From the NCBI GenBank assembly GCA_965242615.1, contig CBDESR010000004.1, forward strand, positions 186,001 to 250,000: 64,000 nucleotides of DNA. Reading direction: 5' to 3'. Shown here piece by piece: positions 31,315-38,532 of the stretch; the first letter of the stretch is position 1; each line of letters starts with the position of its first letter. A program made the translations under genes and the position numbers. The stretch is from CBDBCU01 sp965242615. Its GTDB lineage: Bacteria > Chloroflexota > Dehalococcoidia > Lucifugimonadales > UBA3495. Below the pieces are notes generated by a model that ran no database searches, was not told the DNA's origin, and worked only from the letters and a program-made list of their open reading frames with translations.

Positions 31315-32556
31315 ATGGCGCGGATTGCCCGGTTTAACCGGAACTTGTGGCTGGCTTTGCTGACGGTGGGTCTGCTGGCGATGCTGGCTTGCGGCCCGGC
31401 GGCGGCCCAGCCGCAGGTGGTGGAGAAAGAGGTCGTGGTAGAAAAGGAGGTGGTGAAGGAGGTTCCCCGGGATGTGGTGGTCGAGAAGGAAGTGGTGCGG
31501 GAGGTGCCGGTGAGTGTGGTAGTGGAGAAAGAAGTGGTACGGGAAGTGCCTAAAGAGGTGCTGGTGCCGCAGGAAGTAGTACGGGAAGTTACCCGGGATG
31601 TGGTTGTAGAACGGCCAGCGGACCCGGGGCAGCTGGTCATCTACTCCGGGCGCAGCGAGTCGCTGGTGGATGACATCATTCAGCAGTTTGCGGCGGTGAC
31701 CGGAATTGATGTGCAGGTGAAGTATGCCGGGACGGCCCAGTTGGCGGCGACGCTGCTGGAGGAAGGGGCCAATTCGCCGGCGGATGTTTTCTTTGCCCAG
31801 GATCCGGGCGGTTTGGGTGCGGTCGAGGGTATGTTCGTGGCGCTGCCGGCCAGTGTGGTGGATCGGGTGCCGGAGTGGGCCCGGTCGCCCAAGAGCAAGT
31901 GGGTAGGCATTTCCGGGCGGTCGCGGACGGTGGTATATAATTCGGAGCGGCTGACCGCAGCCGATTTGCCGGATGATATGTTTGGCTTTACCGATCCCCA
32001 GTGGCGGGGGCGCATCGGCTGGGCGCCGACTAACGCCTCTTTCCAGGCGATGGTGACGGCGATGCGGGCGGTGTGGGGCGAGGAGCGGACGCGGGAGTGG
32101 CTGGAGGGTATCCAGGCTAACGAGCCGCGGGTCTATCCCAAGAATACGCCGCAGGTCGCGGCGGCGGCGGCCGGGGAGATTGATGTGGGGTTCGTCAATC
32201 ACTACTACCTGTTCCGCTTTGTGACGGAGGAGGGGGATGGCTTTACGGCGCGGAATTATCATCCCCGCGGCGGCGGTCCGGGGGCGATTGTGATGGTGGC
32301 CGGGGCCGGCATCCTGTCCAGCGGGGAAAATCAGGAGAATGCTCAAAAGTTTGTGGAGTTTATGCTGTCCCCGGTGGCGCAGCAGTATTTCGCCGGGCAG
32401 ACCTTTGAGTATCCTTTGGTGGATGGCGTAAAATCGCCGCGGGCGCAGTTCCTGACGCCCTTGGCGGACATCGCGAAGCCGGATTTGACGGCGGATGATT
32501 TGACCGACCTGGAGGGGACGCAGGCTCTGCTGCGGGATACCGGAGTTCTGCCTTAA
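31315..32556 (+). CDS. fbpA: Iron(III)-type ABC transporter substrate-binding lipoprotein with VEKEVV repeats
   Basis: 413 residues. A signal segment ends in an LAMLAC lipobox (Cys ~26). Residues ~34-104 are a charged linker of about five 14-residue units of the type VVVEKEVVREVPxx. The binding domain follows: LVIYSGRSESLVDDIIQQF, GADVFFAQDPGGLGA-like PADVFFAQDP, NHYYLFR with the Tyr pair that ligates iron in FbpA, and ENAQKFVEFMLSPVAQQYFAGQTFEYPLV. It captures Fe3+ outside the membrane. Upstream promoter and palindromes suggest iron repression. Confidence 0.88.
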   Translation: MARIARFNRNLWLALLTVGLLAMLACGPAAAQPQVVEKEVVVEKEVVKEVPRDVVVEKEVVREVPVSVVVEKEVVREVPKEVLVPQEVVREVTRDVVVERPADPGQLVIYSGRSESLVDDIIQQFAAVTGIDVQVKYAGTAQLAATLLEEGANSPADVFFAQDPGGLGAVEGMFVALPASVVDRVPEWARSPKSKWVGISGRSRTVVYNSERLTAADLPDDMFGFTDPQWRGRIGWAPTNASFQAMVTAMRAVWGEERTREWLEGIQANEPRVYPKNTPQVAAAAAGEIDVGFVNHYYLFRFVTEEGDGFTARNYHPRGGGPGAIVMVAGAGILSSGENQENAQKFVEFMLSPVAQQYFAGQTFEYPLVDGVKSPRAQFLTPLADIAKPDLTADDLTDLEGTQALLRDTGVLP

Positions 32557-32571
32557 AGGTCGGCGGCGGGA

Positions 32572-34197
32572 GTGCCATTCTTGTCCACCGTTATGGGACA
32601 GTATTTGAGGGGACTGTTGCGGCGGGTCGGGGTTACACCCGGGCCGCCGCCTTTCCTTTGGGGGCCGGCGCTGGTTATCGGGGGGCTGCTGCTGCTGTCG
32701 CCGGTCTATCTGACGGTGCGGTCGCTGGGGGCCGGGGCGGAGTTCTGGGAGGTTTTCCTGCGGGCGCGGACGCTGGAGATTCTGCTGCGGACGCTGCTGT
32801 TGGTGGTTACAGTTACGGCGGCGTCCATCGTGGTGGCGGTGCCGCTGGCGTGGCTGACGGCGCGGACGGATTTGCCGCTGGCCCGGATGTGGGGGGTGCT
32901 GACGGCGTTGCCGCTGGTCATTCCCAGCTATGTGGCCGGCTTTATTATGGTGGTAGCGTTAGGGCCGCGGGGGATGCTGCAAGGATGGCTGGAGGGGCCG
33001 TTGGGAATAGAGCGGCTGCCGGACATCAACGGGTTTCCGGGGGCTCTGCTGACGCTGACTTTGCTGAGTTATCCCTATGTGATGTTGACGGTGCGGGGAG
33101 CGTTGCGGCGGTTGGATCCGGCTTTGGAGGAGTCGTCCCGGGGTCTGGGTTACGGGAGTTGGGGAACCTTTTGGCGGGTGACGCTGCCGTTGCTGCGGCC
33201 GGCGATAACGGCCGGGGGGTTGCTGGTGGGCTTATATACCTTGAGCGATTTCGGGGCGGTATCACTGCTGCGGTATGAGACATTTACCTGGGCTATTTTC
33301 GTGCAGTATAACGGGGCGATTGACCGGACTTTGGGGGCGGCGTTTTCGCTGGCGTTGGTAGTATTGGCTTTGACGTTGCTGGCCGGGGAGTTCGGGACGC
33401 GGGGACGTTCCCGATATTACCGGGTGGATCAGGGGGCGGCGCGGCCGGTGGAGACGGCGGCGTTGGGGCGGTGGCGGTGGCCGGCGGTGGGATTTTGCGC
33501 CGGGGTTACGCTGGCCGGGCTGGCGCTGCCAATGGCGGTGCTGGTCTATTGGGTGGTAAGGGGAGTGGGCGCGGGGGAGCCGCTGCTGCTGCTGTGGGGG
33601 GATGCCTGGAATTCGTTGTATGTTTCGGGATTGGCGGCGTTGGCTACGATAGCGGCGGCCTTTCCGGTGGCGGCGTTGGAGGTTCGGTATCCCGGCTTGA
33701 TGAGTTCGCTGTTGGAGCGGATAACCTATGTGGGGTTTGCGCTGCCGGGAATTGCGGTGGCGTTGGGATTGGTGTTTTTCGGGGCGAATTTTGCGGGGTT
33801 TCTGTACCAGAGTTTGGGGCTGCTGATACTGGCGTACGGGATACTGTTTCTGCCGGCGGCGGTGGGGTCGCTGCGGAGTTCGCTGCTGCAAGTGAGTCCG
33901 GGAGTGGAGGAGGCGGCGCGGAGTTTGGGGCGGGGGCCGTTAAAGGTGTTCGTTACGGTGACGCTGCCATTGGTGGGGCCGGGGATTGGGGCGGGGGCGG
34001 CGTTGGTGTTTCTGCTGACGATGAAGGAGCTGCCGGCGACTTTAATCTTGCAGCCGATCGGGTTTTCGACTTTAGCGACATCGGTTTGGAGCGCAGCGGC
34101 GGAGGCGTTTTTTGCTAGGGCGGCGGCGCCGGCGTTGCTATTGATTGGGGTTTCGGCGGGGCCGTTGGCGTTTCTGATGCTGCGGGAACGGGATTAG
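32572..34197 (+). CDS. fbpB: Iron(III)-type ABC transporter permease (double-length)
   Basis: GTG start at 32572; a start at 32593 (MGQYLRG) is possible. 541 residues with about 12 transmembrane helices and two EAA loops (ALEESSRGLGYGSWGTFWRVTLPLLRP and VEEAARSLGRGPLKVFVTVTLPLV), i.e. both permease halves in one chain, as in FbpB/AfuB. It begins 15 bp after fbpA in an operon; the ATPase is encoded divergently. Confidence 0.9.
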   Translation: MPFLSTVMGQYLRGLLRRVGVTPGPPPFLWGPALVIGGLLLLSPVYLTVRSLGAGAEFWEVFLRARTLEILLRTLLLVVTVTAASIVVAVPLAWLTARTDLPLARMWGVLTALPLVIPSYVAGFIMVVALGPRGMLQGWLEGPLGIERLPDINGFPGALLTLTLLSYPYVMLTVRGALRRLDPALEESSRGLGYGSWGTFWRVTLPLLRPAITAGGLLVGLYTLSDFGAVSLLRYETFTWAIFVQYNGAIDRTLGAAFSLALVVLALTLLAGEFGTRGRSRYYRVDQGAARPVETAALGRWRWPAVGFCAGVTLAGLALPMAVLVYWVVRGVGAGEPLLLLWGDAWNSLYVSGLAALATIAAAFPVAALEVRYPGLMSSLLERITYVGFALPGIAVALGLVFFGANFAGFLYQSLGLLILAYGILFLPAAVGSLRSSLLQVSPGVEEAARSLGRGPLKVFVTVTLPLVGPGIGAGAALVFLLTMKELPATLILQPIGFSTLATSVWSAAAEAFFARAAAPALLLIGVSAGPLAFLMLRERD

Positions 34198-34303
34198 GGA
34201 AGGGGTTGAAAGCGGGGGATGCCGGCTTGGGGAAAGGGGGTGGTGTGGTAGGATGGGCGGCGATTTCCGTTCGCAATGACGGGACGGGATAGGGGGAAAG
34301 GCG

Positions 34304-34681
34304 ATGCATCATTGGCAGGTGGGGGATACCATTCGGATTGGGTGGCCGGATTTCGGGCGAGCGGAGCAGGCGTTCCGGATTGTGGAGTTGGATTTGCTGG
34401 GGCCGGTGTTTCGGTGCCGGGTTACCGATGGGGAACGGCAGGGCGGGTTTTTGGTGATTTATGACTGCCCGGAGCCGGCGTTGGAGCAGTTGGCGGAGCT
34501 GGCGACGGAGCGGGTGGGGTTCAAGGTGATAGTGTCGAGTTTGCGGTGCAGTGTGGAGGGGAGGGCGCTGCGGAGTTTTGATTATGAGTGGTATCCGACG
34601 GCGGAGTATGCGGAGCGGCCGGGGCAGTTGGCGCGGGCGTTGGCGGAGCTGCTGGCGGGGATGAAGGGGGGCGGGAATTAG
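34304..34681 (+). CDS. Unrecognised 125-residue protein
   Basis: GGGGAAAGG lies before the ATG. The protein begins MHHWQVGDTIRIGWPDFGRAEQAFRIVELDLLGPVFRCRV, a beta-rich segment with no membrane helix, and ends in a helix with ALAELLAG. I recognise no family. Codon use resembles its neighbours. It is the last gene before a strong terminator. Confidence 0.55.
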   Translation: MHHWQVGDTIRIGWPDFGRAEQAFRIVELDLLGPVFRCRVTDGERQGGFLVIYDCPEPALEQLAELATERVGFKVIVSSLRCSVEGRALRSFDYEWYPTAEYAERPGQLARALAELLAGMKGGGN

Positions 34682-34711
34682 GGGATAGGCGGGGTGCAAG
34701 TACGGGATATG

Positions 34712-34747
34712 GCCGGGGCGGCGGTTTTTGGCCGCCCCGGCGGTTTT
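34712..34747 (+). terminator. Intrinsic terminator
   Basis: An 11-bp perfect stem GCCGGGGCGGC (34712-34722) / GCCGCCCCGGC (34731-34741) is followed by GGTTTTGGG. It lies 31 bp after the 125-residue gene. Confidence 0.75.
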
Positions 34748-34750
34748 GGG

Positions 34751-35250
34751 TTTGCCTGTTGCTAGGGGGTAGTTCGCTGAGGGGCGGAACCTCTGGCCGG
34801 AAGTTCCGCCCGTGCGGGAGGCGGTTGGCTAGTCTGGCCATGCGGGTTGCCAAACACCGGTTGGACTGCTGGCTCCCATGCCGGCTTTGCCCGACCAGAT
34901 TCGCCGTCCGGTAACGGACCTTGAATTGGTTACTAACGCCGGTTGGTATGGTTGCCATTCCGGCGTTTTGGCCCAGTCCAGCTACCGTTGGTTGACCGAC
35001 CTCCAGTCAACCTGTTAACTCCAGCTCCTGTAGGGAAGGGGCGGCGGTTTGGCGGCGGTTGGGATTTGCCGTTTTCCGCGGCTCCGGTTGGGGAATTACG
35101 GATCTCCTTGTTCCGTTCCCCGGGGGATAGGAGCGGGACGCTTGACGGCCGCATGGGCCGGGGGCGTCCACAGCGCGCTGTGAGCTGTATTTCACGGTAA
35201 GCTAGCGTATCGTTTTGAGACCCGGCGTCCCGGGGCTAGGTCTGACCTTC
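34751..35250. other. Non-coding stretch dense in hairpins
   Basis: About 500 bp without a credible gene. It contains a 9-bp stem GGGCGGAAC (34782-34790) / GTTCCGCCC (34803-34811), a nested hairpin GGACGC...CGGCC/GGCCG...GCGTCC (35136-35169), the palindrome CACAGCGCGCTGTG (35169-35182), and AGACC/GGTCT arms near 35219-35246. It lacks the strong G-over-C strand bias of its flanks. It does not match tmRNA, RNase P RNA, SRP RNA or 6S RNA as I know them. Confidence 0.4.
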
Positions 35251-35338
35251 GCAATTTTTATTATGGGGGATGGAATGGTAATTGTCAAGAGATAAATGGG
35301 ATAAATTTTCGGACAATTTTAAGAATGTGGAGCTCTGG

Positions 35339-35358
35339 ATTCCCACTTTCGTGGGAAT
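35339..35358. repeat. ATTCCCACTTTCGTGGGAAT hairpin repeat
   Basis: A perfect 8-bp stem with loop TTTC, within the context CTGGATTCCC...GGGAATGACG. Identical or near-identical copies: 35596-35615, 37862-37881, 38605-38624, 49878-49897, 54190-54209 and 60693-60712. Confidence 0.85.
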
Positions 35359-35401
35359 GACGGTAGTAGGGCGGGAATGATGGTTGTCGGGAGATGAGGA
35401 T

Positions 35402-35456
35402 ACGGCGGGGGAACTTTTACAAAAGTTCCCCCGCACCCCCTCAAAACTTTTGGATT
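35402..35456. repeat. GGGGGAACTTTT-N2-AAAAGTTCCCCC palindrome family, copy 1
   Basis: The palindrome is followed by a constant tail GCACCCCCTCAAAACTTTT. Further copies at 49791-49850, 54277-54327 and 61408-61462, all between genes. A degraded copy is at 61369-61405. Confidence 0.85.
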
Positions 35457-35489
35457 TTGGGGAGGGCTGGTTGTCTTGAAGGTGGTTGC

Positions 35490-35630
35490 GGGGGCGGCAT
35501 TTTAGATTCCTCGGCTGTCGCCTCGGAATGACATAAGTAATAGTGCGGGGGAATGATATGGGGATATAAGGGGGAATGGTATAGTGGGGTTCTGGATTCC
35601 CACTTTCGTGGGAATGACGGTGGAGAAGGG
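35490..35630. repeat. Dispersed repeats: ATTCCTCGG family and a second ATTCCC hairpin
   Basis: GCATTTTAGATTCCTCGGCT at 35497-35516 belongs to the family at 600-736, and ATTCCCACTTTCGTGGGAAT recurs at 35596-35615. With the copies at 35339 and 35402 this makes a cluster of four short repeats in 280 bp. Confidence 0.75.
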
Positions 35631-35719
35631 CGGGAATGACAAGTAGAGAAGGGTAGGGAAGAAGGTTGCTATTGGGGAATGAGAGTTGCTATGGGCGATA
35701 GTCAGGGGTGAAAGGCGGG

Positions 35720-35748
35720 GTGACATAAGCAGGGGGGTGTGGTATAGT
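35720..35748 (+). promoter_or_regulatory. Promoter of the cupin gene
   Basis: GTGACA (35720-35725), a 17-bp spacer and an extended -10, TGG-TATAGT (35740-35748), 41 bp before the GTG start. Confidence 0.65.
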
Positions 35749-35789
35749 TGGGGCGGTGTTCCGATTTTTCCGAATGGAGGGGTTCAGTC

Positions 35790-36155
35790 GTGAAGGTTAT
35801 TAAAATCAGCAATGCGCCTAAAGAGGTGGCGACGAGCGCGCTGTTCACCGGGAATGTGGTGACGCGGCAGGCGCCCTTTGGGCCGGAGGACAGCAACAAT
35901 TTTAACTTCGGGGTGGTGAGTTTCAGCGCGGGTTCCCGGAACAAGTTCCATAAGCACAGCGGGGACCAGATGCTCATTGTTACCGAAGGCACCGGGACGG
36001 TGGCCACGGACGATGAGGAGGTGGCGATTACGGTGGGGGATGTGGTGATTATCCCGGCGGGGGAGAATCACTGGCACGGGGCGCCGGGGGATACGGCGAT
36101 GGCGCATATTACGGTGACGGTGAAGGGGAGTCAGACGGAGCAGACGGAGCCGTAG
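35790..36155 (+). CDS. Small cupin-domain protein
   Basis: GTG start at 35790 (MKVIKISNAPKEV) with GGAGG 9 nt upstream; earlier in-frame starts lie over the promoter. 121 residues, one cupin barrel: NKFHKHSGDQMLIVTEGTGTV carries the H-x-H...E metal-ligand set of motif 1, and IPAGENHWHGAPGDTAMAHI gives the His of motif 2. It binds a metal and a small ligand; enzyme or sensor role not determinable. It has its own promoter and terminator. Confidence 0.85.
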   Translation: MKVIKISNAPKEVATSALFTGNVVTRQAPFGPEDSNNFNFGVVSFSAGSRNKFHKHSGDQMLIVTEGTGTVATDDEEVAITVGDVVIIPAGENHWHGAPGDTAMAHITVTVKGSQTEQTEP

Positions 36156-36181
36156 TTGGGGCCGGTTGGCTCGGCGGGTTG

Positions 36182-36217
36182 ACCCCGGCGTTCTTTGAGG
36201 GGACGCCGGGGTTTTTT
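36182..36217 (+). terminator. Strong intrinsic terminator
   Basis: ACCCCGGCGT (36182-36191) pairs with ACGCCGGGGT (36203-36212), followed by TTTTTT. It closes the cupin gene and lies just beyond the convergent 47-residue Cys-rich gene. Confidence 0.9.
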
Positions 36218-36225
36218 GTTGGGGG

Positions 36226-36369
36226 TTAGAACAGGGCAATCTGGTAGTCGGTACGGATACAACGGTGTTGGCGGCAACAGCGGCGGCAGAGAATCCGGTC
36301 GCAGGGGATACAGAGGACGCAGTGCAAGCGGATTTGGCGGCACTGTTCACAGTGGACGGAGGCGCGCAT
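36226..36369 (-). CDS. 47-residue cysteine-rich protein coupled to a restriction endonuclease
   Basis: This short reading frame starts with ATG at 36369-36367 that shares its A with the endonuclease stop (TAATG), an arrangement of translational coupling. The product has nine cysteines in a zinc-finger-like spacing: C7-x2-C10, C17-x2-C20-x2-C23, C28-x2-C31-C32 and H35-x-C37, with many Arg residues (RILCRRCCRQHRCIR). It could be a small zinc-binding, DNA- or protein-binding partner of the restriction system. I do not recognise a family. Confidence 0.6.
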   Translation of the reverse strand: MRASVHCEQCRQIRLHCVLCIPCDRILCRRCCRQHRCIRTDYQIALF

Positions 36370-36965
36370 TACTGGTTGGCGGGGCCGCCGAAGGATTTGC
36401 CGGTCAAGGGGAGGATGGGGCGGACAGCAACAATGCCGGCGTTTTTCATCCGCTCGACAAAGTTGTCAAACTCGGGCTGGTCGGCCAGATAAACCTGGTC
36501 TAATCCCTCGACTTCGCCGTTAGCGATTTTTTGCCGAATCACTGTTGCCTCTTGGCGGTGGAGGGTAATCAGGTAAGACTCGGCACGGGGAAATTTGAAC
36601 TTGAGCAGCCGTCCCTCGAGGTCGGCTTGTTTCCAGCGTTCCCGCAAACTGGTCTTGCAGGAGATGATGATGGGGTGGCCGTCCCGCGTCCAAGAGGCGA
36701 TGTCGTAAGTATCGTTGGGCAAGCCGTAAAACTGGCACTGGTAATAGAGGGGGCCAATGCCGAAATGGGCCAGAGTATCGCAGACGACGAACTCAAAGAT
36801 GCGCCCGTTTTTGTTGTTGCTGGTTTTGCCGGACTTTTGATAGGCGTCCCAAAGGGCGGCCACGGTATTGTACGGGGTAGCGGCCACGGTCAAGGGCGCA
36901 ATCAAGTCACGGTATTCCCGGCCGGTTCCGGTTGCGCCGGTAAGGTCAGCAATTTTGGATTCCAT
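36369..36965 (-). CDS. Probable type II restriction endonuclease (R-M system 1)
   Basis: Start ATG at 36965 (MESKIADLTGATGTGREY), 17 bp inside the end of the methyltransferase gene. 198 residues. The core NDTYDIASWTRDGHPIIISCKTSLRERWKQADLEG has the strand-Asp ... strand-x-K layout of PD-(D/E)xK nucleases, but the (D/E)xK triad reads SCK, so the acidic residue may have moved. The context (directly behind a DNA methyltransferase, sharing its promoter) makes a restriction nuclease the best call. Recognition site unknown. Confidence 0.7.
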   Translation of the reverse strand: MESKIADLTGATGTGREYRDLIAPLTVAATPYNTVAALWDAYQKSGKTSNNKNGRIFEFVVCDTLAHFGIGPLYYQCQFYGLPNDTYDIASWTRDGHPIIISCKTSLRERWKQADLEGRLLKFKFPRAESYLITLHRQEATVIRQKIANGEVEGLDQVYLADQPEFDNFVERMKNAGIVAVRPILPLTGKSFGGPANQ

Positions 36966-37743
36966 TGAGCCGCTCCTGAAAGATGGATTGGTAGGCGGGG
37001 GCGATGTCGTTGAGGTAGTAGGGGTAGCCGAGTTGGGCGGCGGCGATGCCAATGGTGCCGCTGCCGGCGAAGGGGTCGAGGACGGGGCCGTCGATGGTTT
37101 TGACCATGCGTTCCGCCAGTTCCAAGGGGAAGGGGGCGGGATGGGGATTGCCCATCTCGAAGCGGATGTTCCAGACATCGCCCCATTTCCGCATTTCGGA
37201 GAGCCATTTTTGCGGCAAACGCCACTGGCGGCCGGCGATGAGATAGACGAATTCGTAGATGGGGGGAAAGATGGTGGGGACTTTGCCGCCCTGGTTGTTG
37301 CTGGAGCCGCGGTTCCAGATGATGGTTTGGCGGACGGGGAAGTCGGCGATGATTTCCTGGCGGCGGTTTTCGCCGAGGTTGGCGATTTGGCGGCCGATAT
37401 TGTAGAGGATGACGCCGTCGGGGCCGACGAGGCGCAGGGCTTCGGCGAGGAAAGCGCGCTGCCAACTAATATATTCGGCCGGGGGCAGGTCGTCGTCGTA
37501 GCCGGCGTAGTTGTTCGCCATCAGCTTGCTGTTGGGCCAGTTGGACTTGTGGCCGCCGCGGTTGCGGAAGGCTTTGTTGTAGGGGGGCGAGGTGGCGATG
37601 CCGGCGATGCTTCCGTCGGGGAAGGATTGCATATATTGGAGGGCGTCGCCGATGTGGTAGGTGTTGGGCAGGGGATGGGACGCGGCATCGGGATGGCAGC
37701 GTCCGTTGGGTAGGGCGGGCCGGATTTCGGTTTCGAGTAACAT
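36946..37743 (-). CDS. DNA methyltransferase, beta class (R-M system 1)
   Basis: Start ATG at 37743 (MLLETEIRPALPNG) with AGGAG upstream. 265 residues. Motif IV ATSPPYN is near residue 50 and motif I LDPFAGSGTIGIAAAQLG near 225, the IV-before-I order of beta-class N6-adenine/N4-cytosine enzymes; SPPY favours N4-cytosine. It protects host DNA from the nuclease that overlaps its 3' end. Methyltransferase first, nuclease second, is a common safe order. Confidence 0.88.
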   Translation of the reverse strand: MLLETEIRPALPNGRCHPDAASHPLPNTYHIGDALQYMQSFPDGSIAGIATSPPYNKAFRNRGGHKSNWPNSKLMANNYAGYDDDLPPAEYISWQRAFLAEALRLVGPDGVILYNIGRQIANLGENRRQEIIADFPVRQTIIWNRGSSNNQGGKVPTIFPPIYEFVYLIAGRQWRLPQKWLSEMRKWGDVWNIRFEMGNPHPAPFPLELAERMVKTIDGPVLDPFAGSGTIGIAAAQLGYPYYLNDIAPAYQSIFQERLNGIQNC

Positions 37744-37785
37744 CGGGTTTGGTTGCTCCTGGAGTGGGTTTAGCAATTTTGGGCT

Positions 37786-37814
37786 ATTTTACTTTCACGG
37801 GGTAAGGGTGTCAA
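37786..37814 (-). promoter_or_regulatory. Sigma-70 promoter of R-M system 1
   Basis: Minus strand TTGACA (37809-37814), 17 bp, TAAAAT (37786-37791), 43 bp before the methyltransferase start. The same hexamers and spacing drive R-M system 2. Confidence 0.85.
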
Positions 37815-37861
37815 TGGGCTGGGGATGGCTATTGCATATACTTGGCGACTTACTGCTCTGG

Positions 37862-37881
37862 ATTCCCACTTTCGTGGGAAT
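37862..37881. repeat. ATTCCCACTTTCGTGGGAAT hairpin repeat
   Basis: Exact copy of the 20-bp hairpin at 35339, flanked by GCATATACTTGGCGACTTAC and ATTTCTATAGCGATCG as in the larger 38533-38645 element. Confidence 0.8.
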
Positions 37882-37946
37882 GACGATTTCTATAGCGATC
37901 GACCTGATGGGCGGGGGAGGGGTTAGAAAGGGGCGGGGATATGGGG

Positions 37947-37952
37947 TATAAT
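37947..37952 (+). promoter_or_regulatory. -10 element of the selenoprotein peroxiredoxin gene
   Basis: TATAAT, 56 bp before the ATG. No clear -35 hexamer. I see no Fur/PerR box here. Confidence 0.5.
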
Positions 37953-38007
37953 GGGCGGCGTTCCTTTTGGGGAACCGGATTTCGTAGTTAGAGGAGAGGT
38001 GAAGCGT

Positions 38008-38472
38008 ATGCCCGCAGAGATTGGCGATGTGGCGCCGGATTTCAAGCTGCCGTCGGTGAATGAGGGGGATATTACCCTGAGTCAGTTCCGGGGGGAGAAG
38101 AGCGTCATTCTGTCGTTCCATGTTTTTGACTTTACTTCCGGTTGAACGACGCAGGCGACCTCTTTCCGGCAGTATAACGGCCGGTTTGAGGAGCGGAATG
38201 CCCAGGTGCTGGGCATCAGTTGCGATCATGTGGCGGCGCATCGGGCGTGGAGTACGGCGATGGGCGGGCTGCCTTACCCGGAGTTGTCGGACTGGCATCC
38301 GAAGGGGGAGGTTACCCAGGCTTATGGCCTGTGGAACGAGGAACGGGGGGCCGGCACGCGCGCGGTGATTATCGTGGACCGGGAGGGGGTGGTGCGCTTT
38401 CGGGAAACCTATACTCCGGGTAATCTGCCGGAGCCGCAGGATATTCTGGCGGAATTGGACAAGTTGGGTTGA
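38008..38472 (+). CDS. Selenocysteine-containing peroxiredoxin (in-frame TGA = Sec46)
   Basis: ATG at 38008 (MPAEIGDVAPDFKLPSVNEG) with GGAGAGG upstream. An in-frame TGA at 38143-38145 is followed by perfect continuation of the family to a TGA at 38470. The protein reads FHVFDFTSG-U46-TTQATSFRQYN...VLGISCD, so U sits exactly at the peroxidatic position of AhpC/TSA peroxiredoxins (DFTxxC-T). The rest (AVIIVDREGVVRFRETYTPGNLPE) is normal Prx. C72 is the only cysteine and could resolve the selenenic acid. A SECIS-like hairpin lies at 38159-38191. The enzyme reduces peroxides, probably with thioredoxin-like donors. A nonsense mutation is the alternative, but the position and a second UGA-bearing gene at 50 kb argue against it. 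Confidence 0.88.
38159..38191 (+). promoter_or_regulatory. Putative bacterial SECIS element
   Basis: CCTC (38159-38162) pairs with GAGG (38188-38191); a TTT/TTT internal loop follows; CCGGC (38166-38170) pairs with GCCGG (38180-38184); the apical loop is AGTATAACG. The loop begins 26 nt after the TGA, within the usual distance for SelB-bound bSECIS, and has the G-U near its 5' side. Confidence 0.7.
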
Positions 38473-38532
38473 GGTTAGCCGGGGAAACCGGGCGATGAGG
38501 TTAGCGGGGCTCGGCTGAGCCGCGCCCCAAGT

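Noticed and set aside
34751..35250. tmRNA, RNase P RNA or SRP RNA
   Set aside because: None of the conserved cores (tRNA-like end, GAGGAAAGUCC block, GGAAG tetraloop region) is present.
35270..35700. CRISPR array
   Set aside because: The repeats belong to several unrelated families with irregular spacing and no unique spacers of equal size.
38008..38145. Peroxiredoxin as a nonsense-mutated pseudogene
   Set aside because: TGA falls exactly on the catalytic Cys, the downstream frame is intact and a SECIS-like hairpin follows; a second such gene exists in the window.
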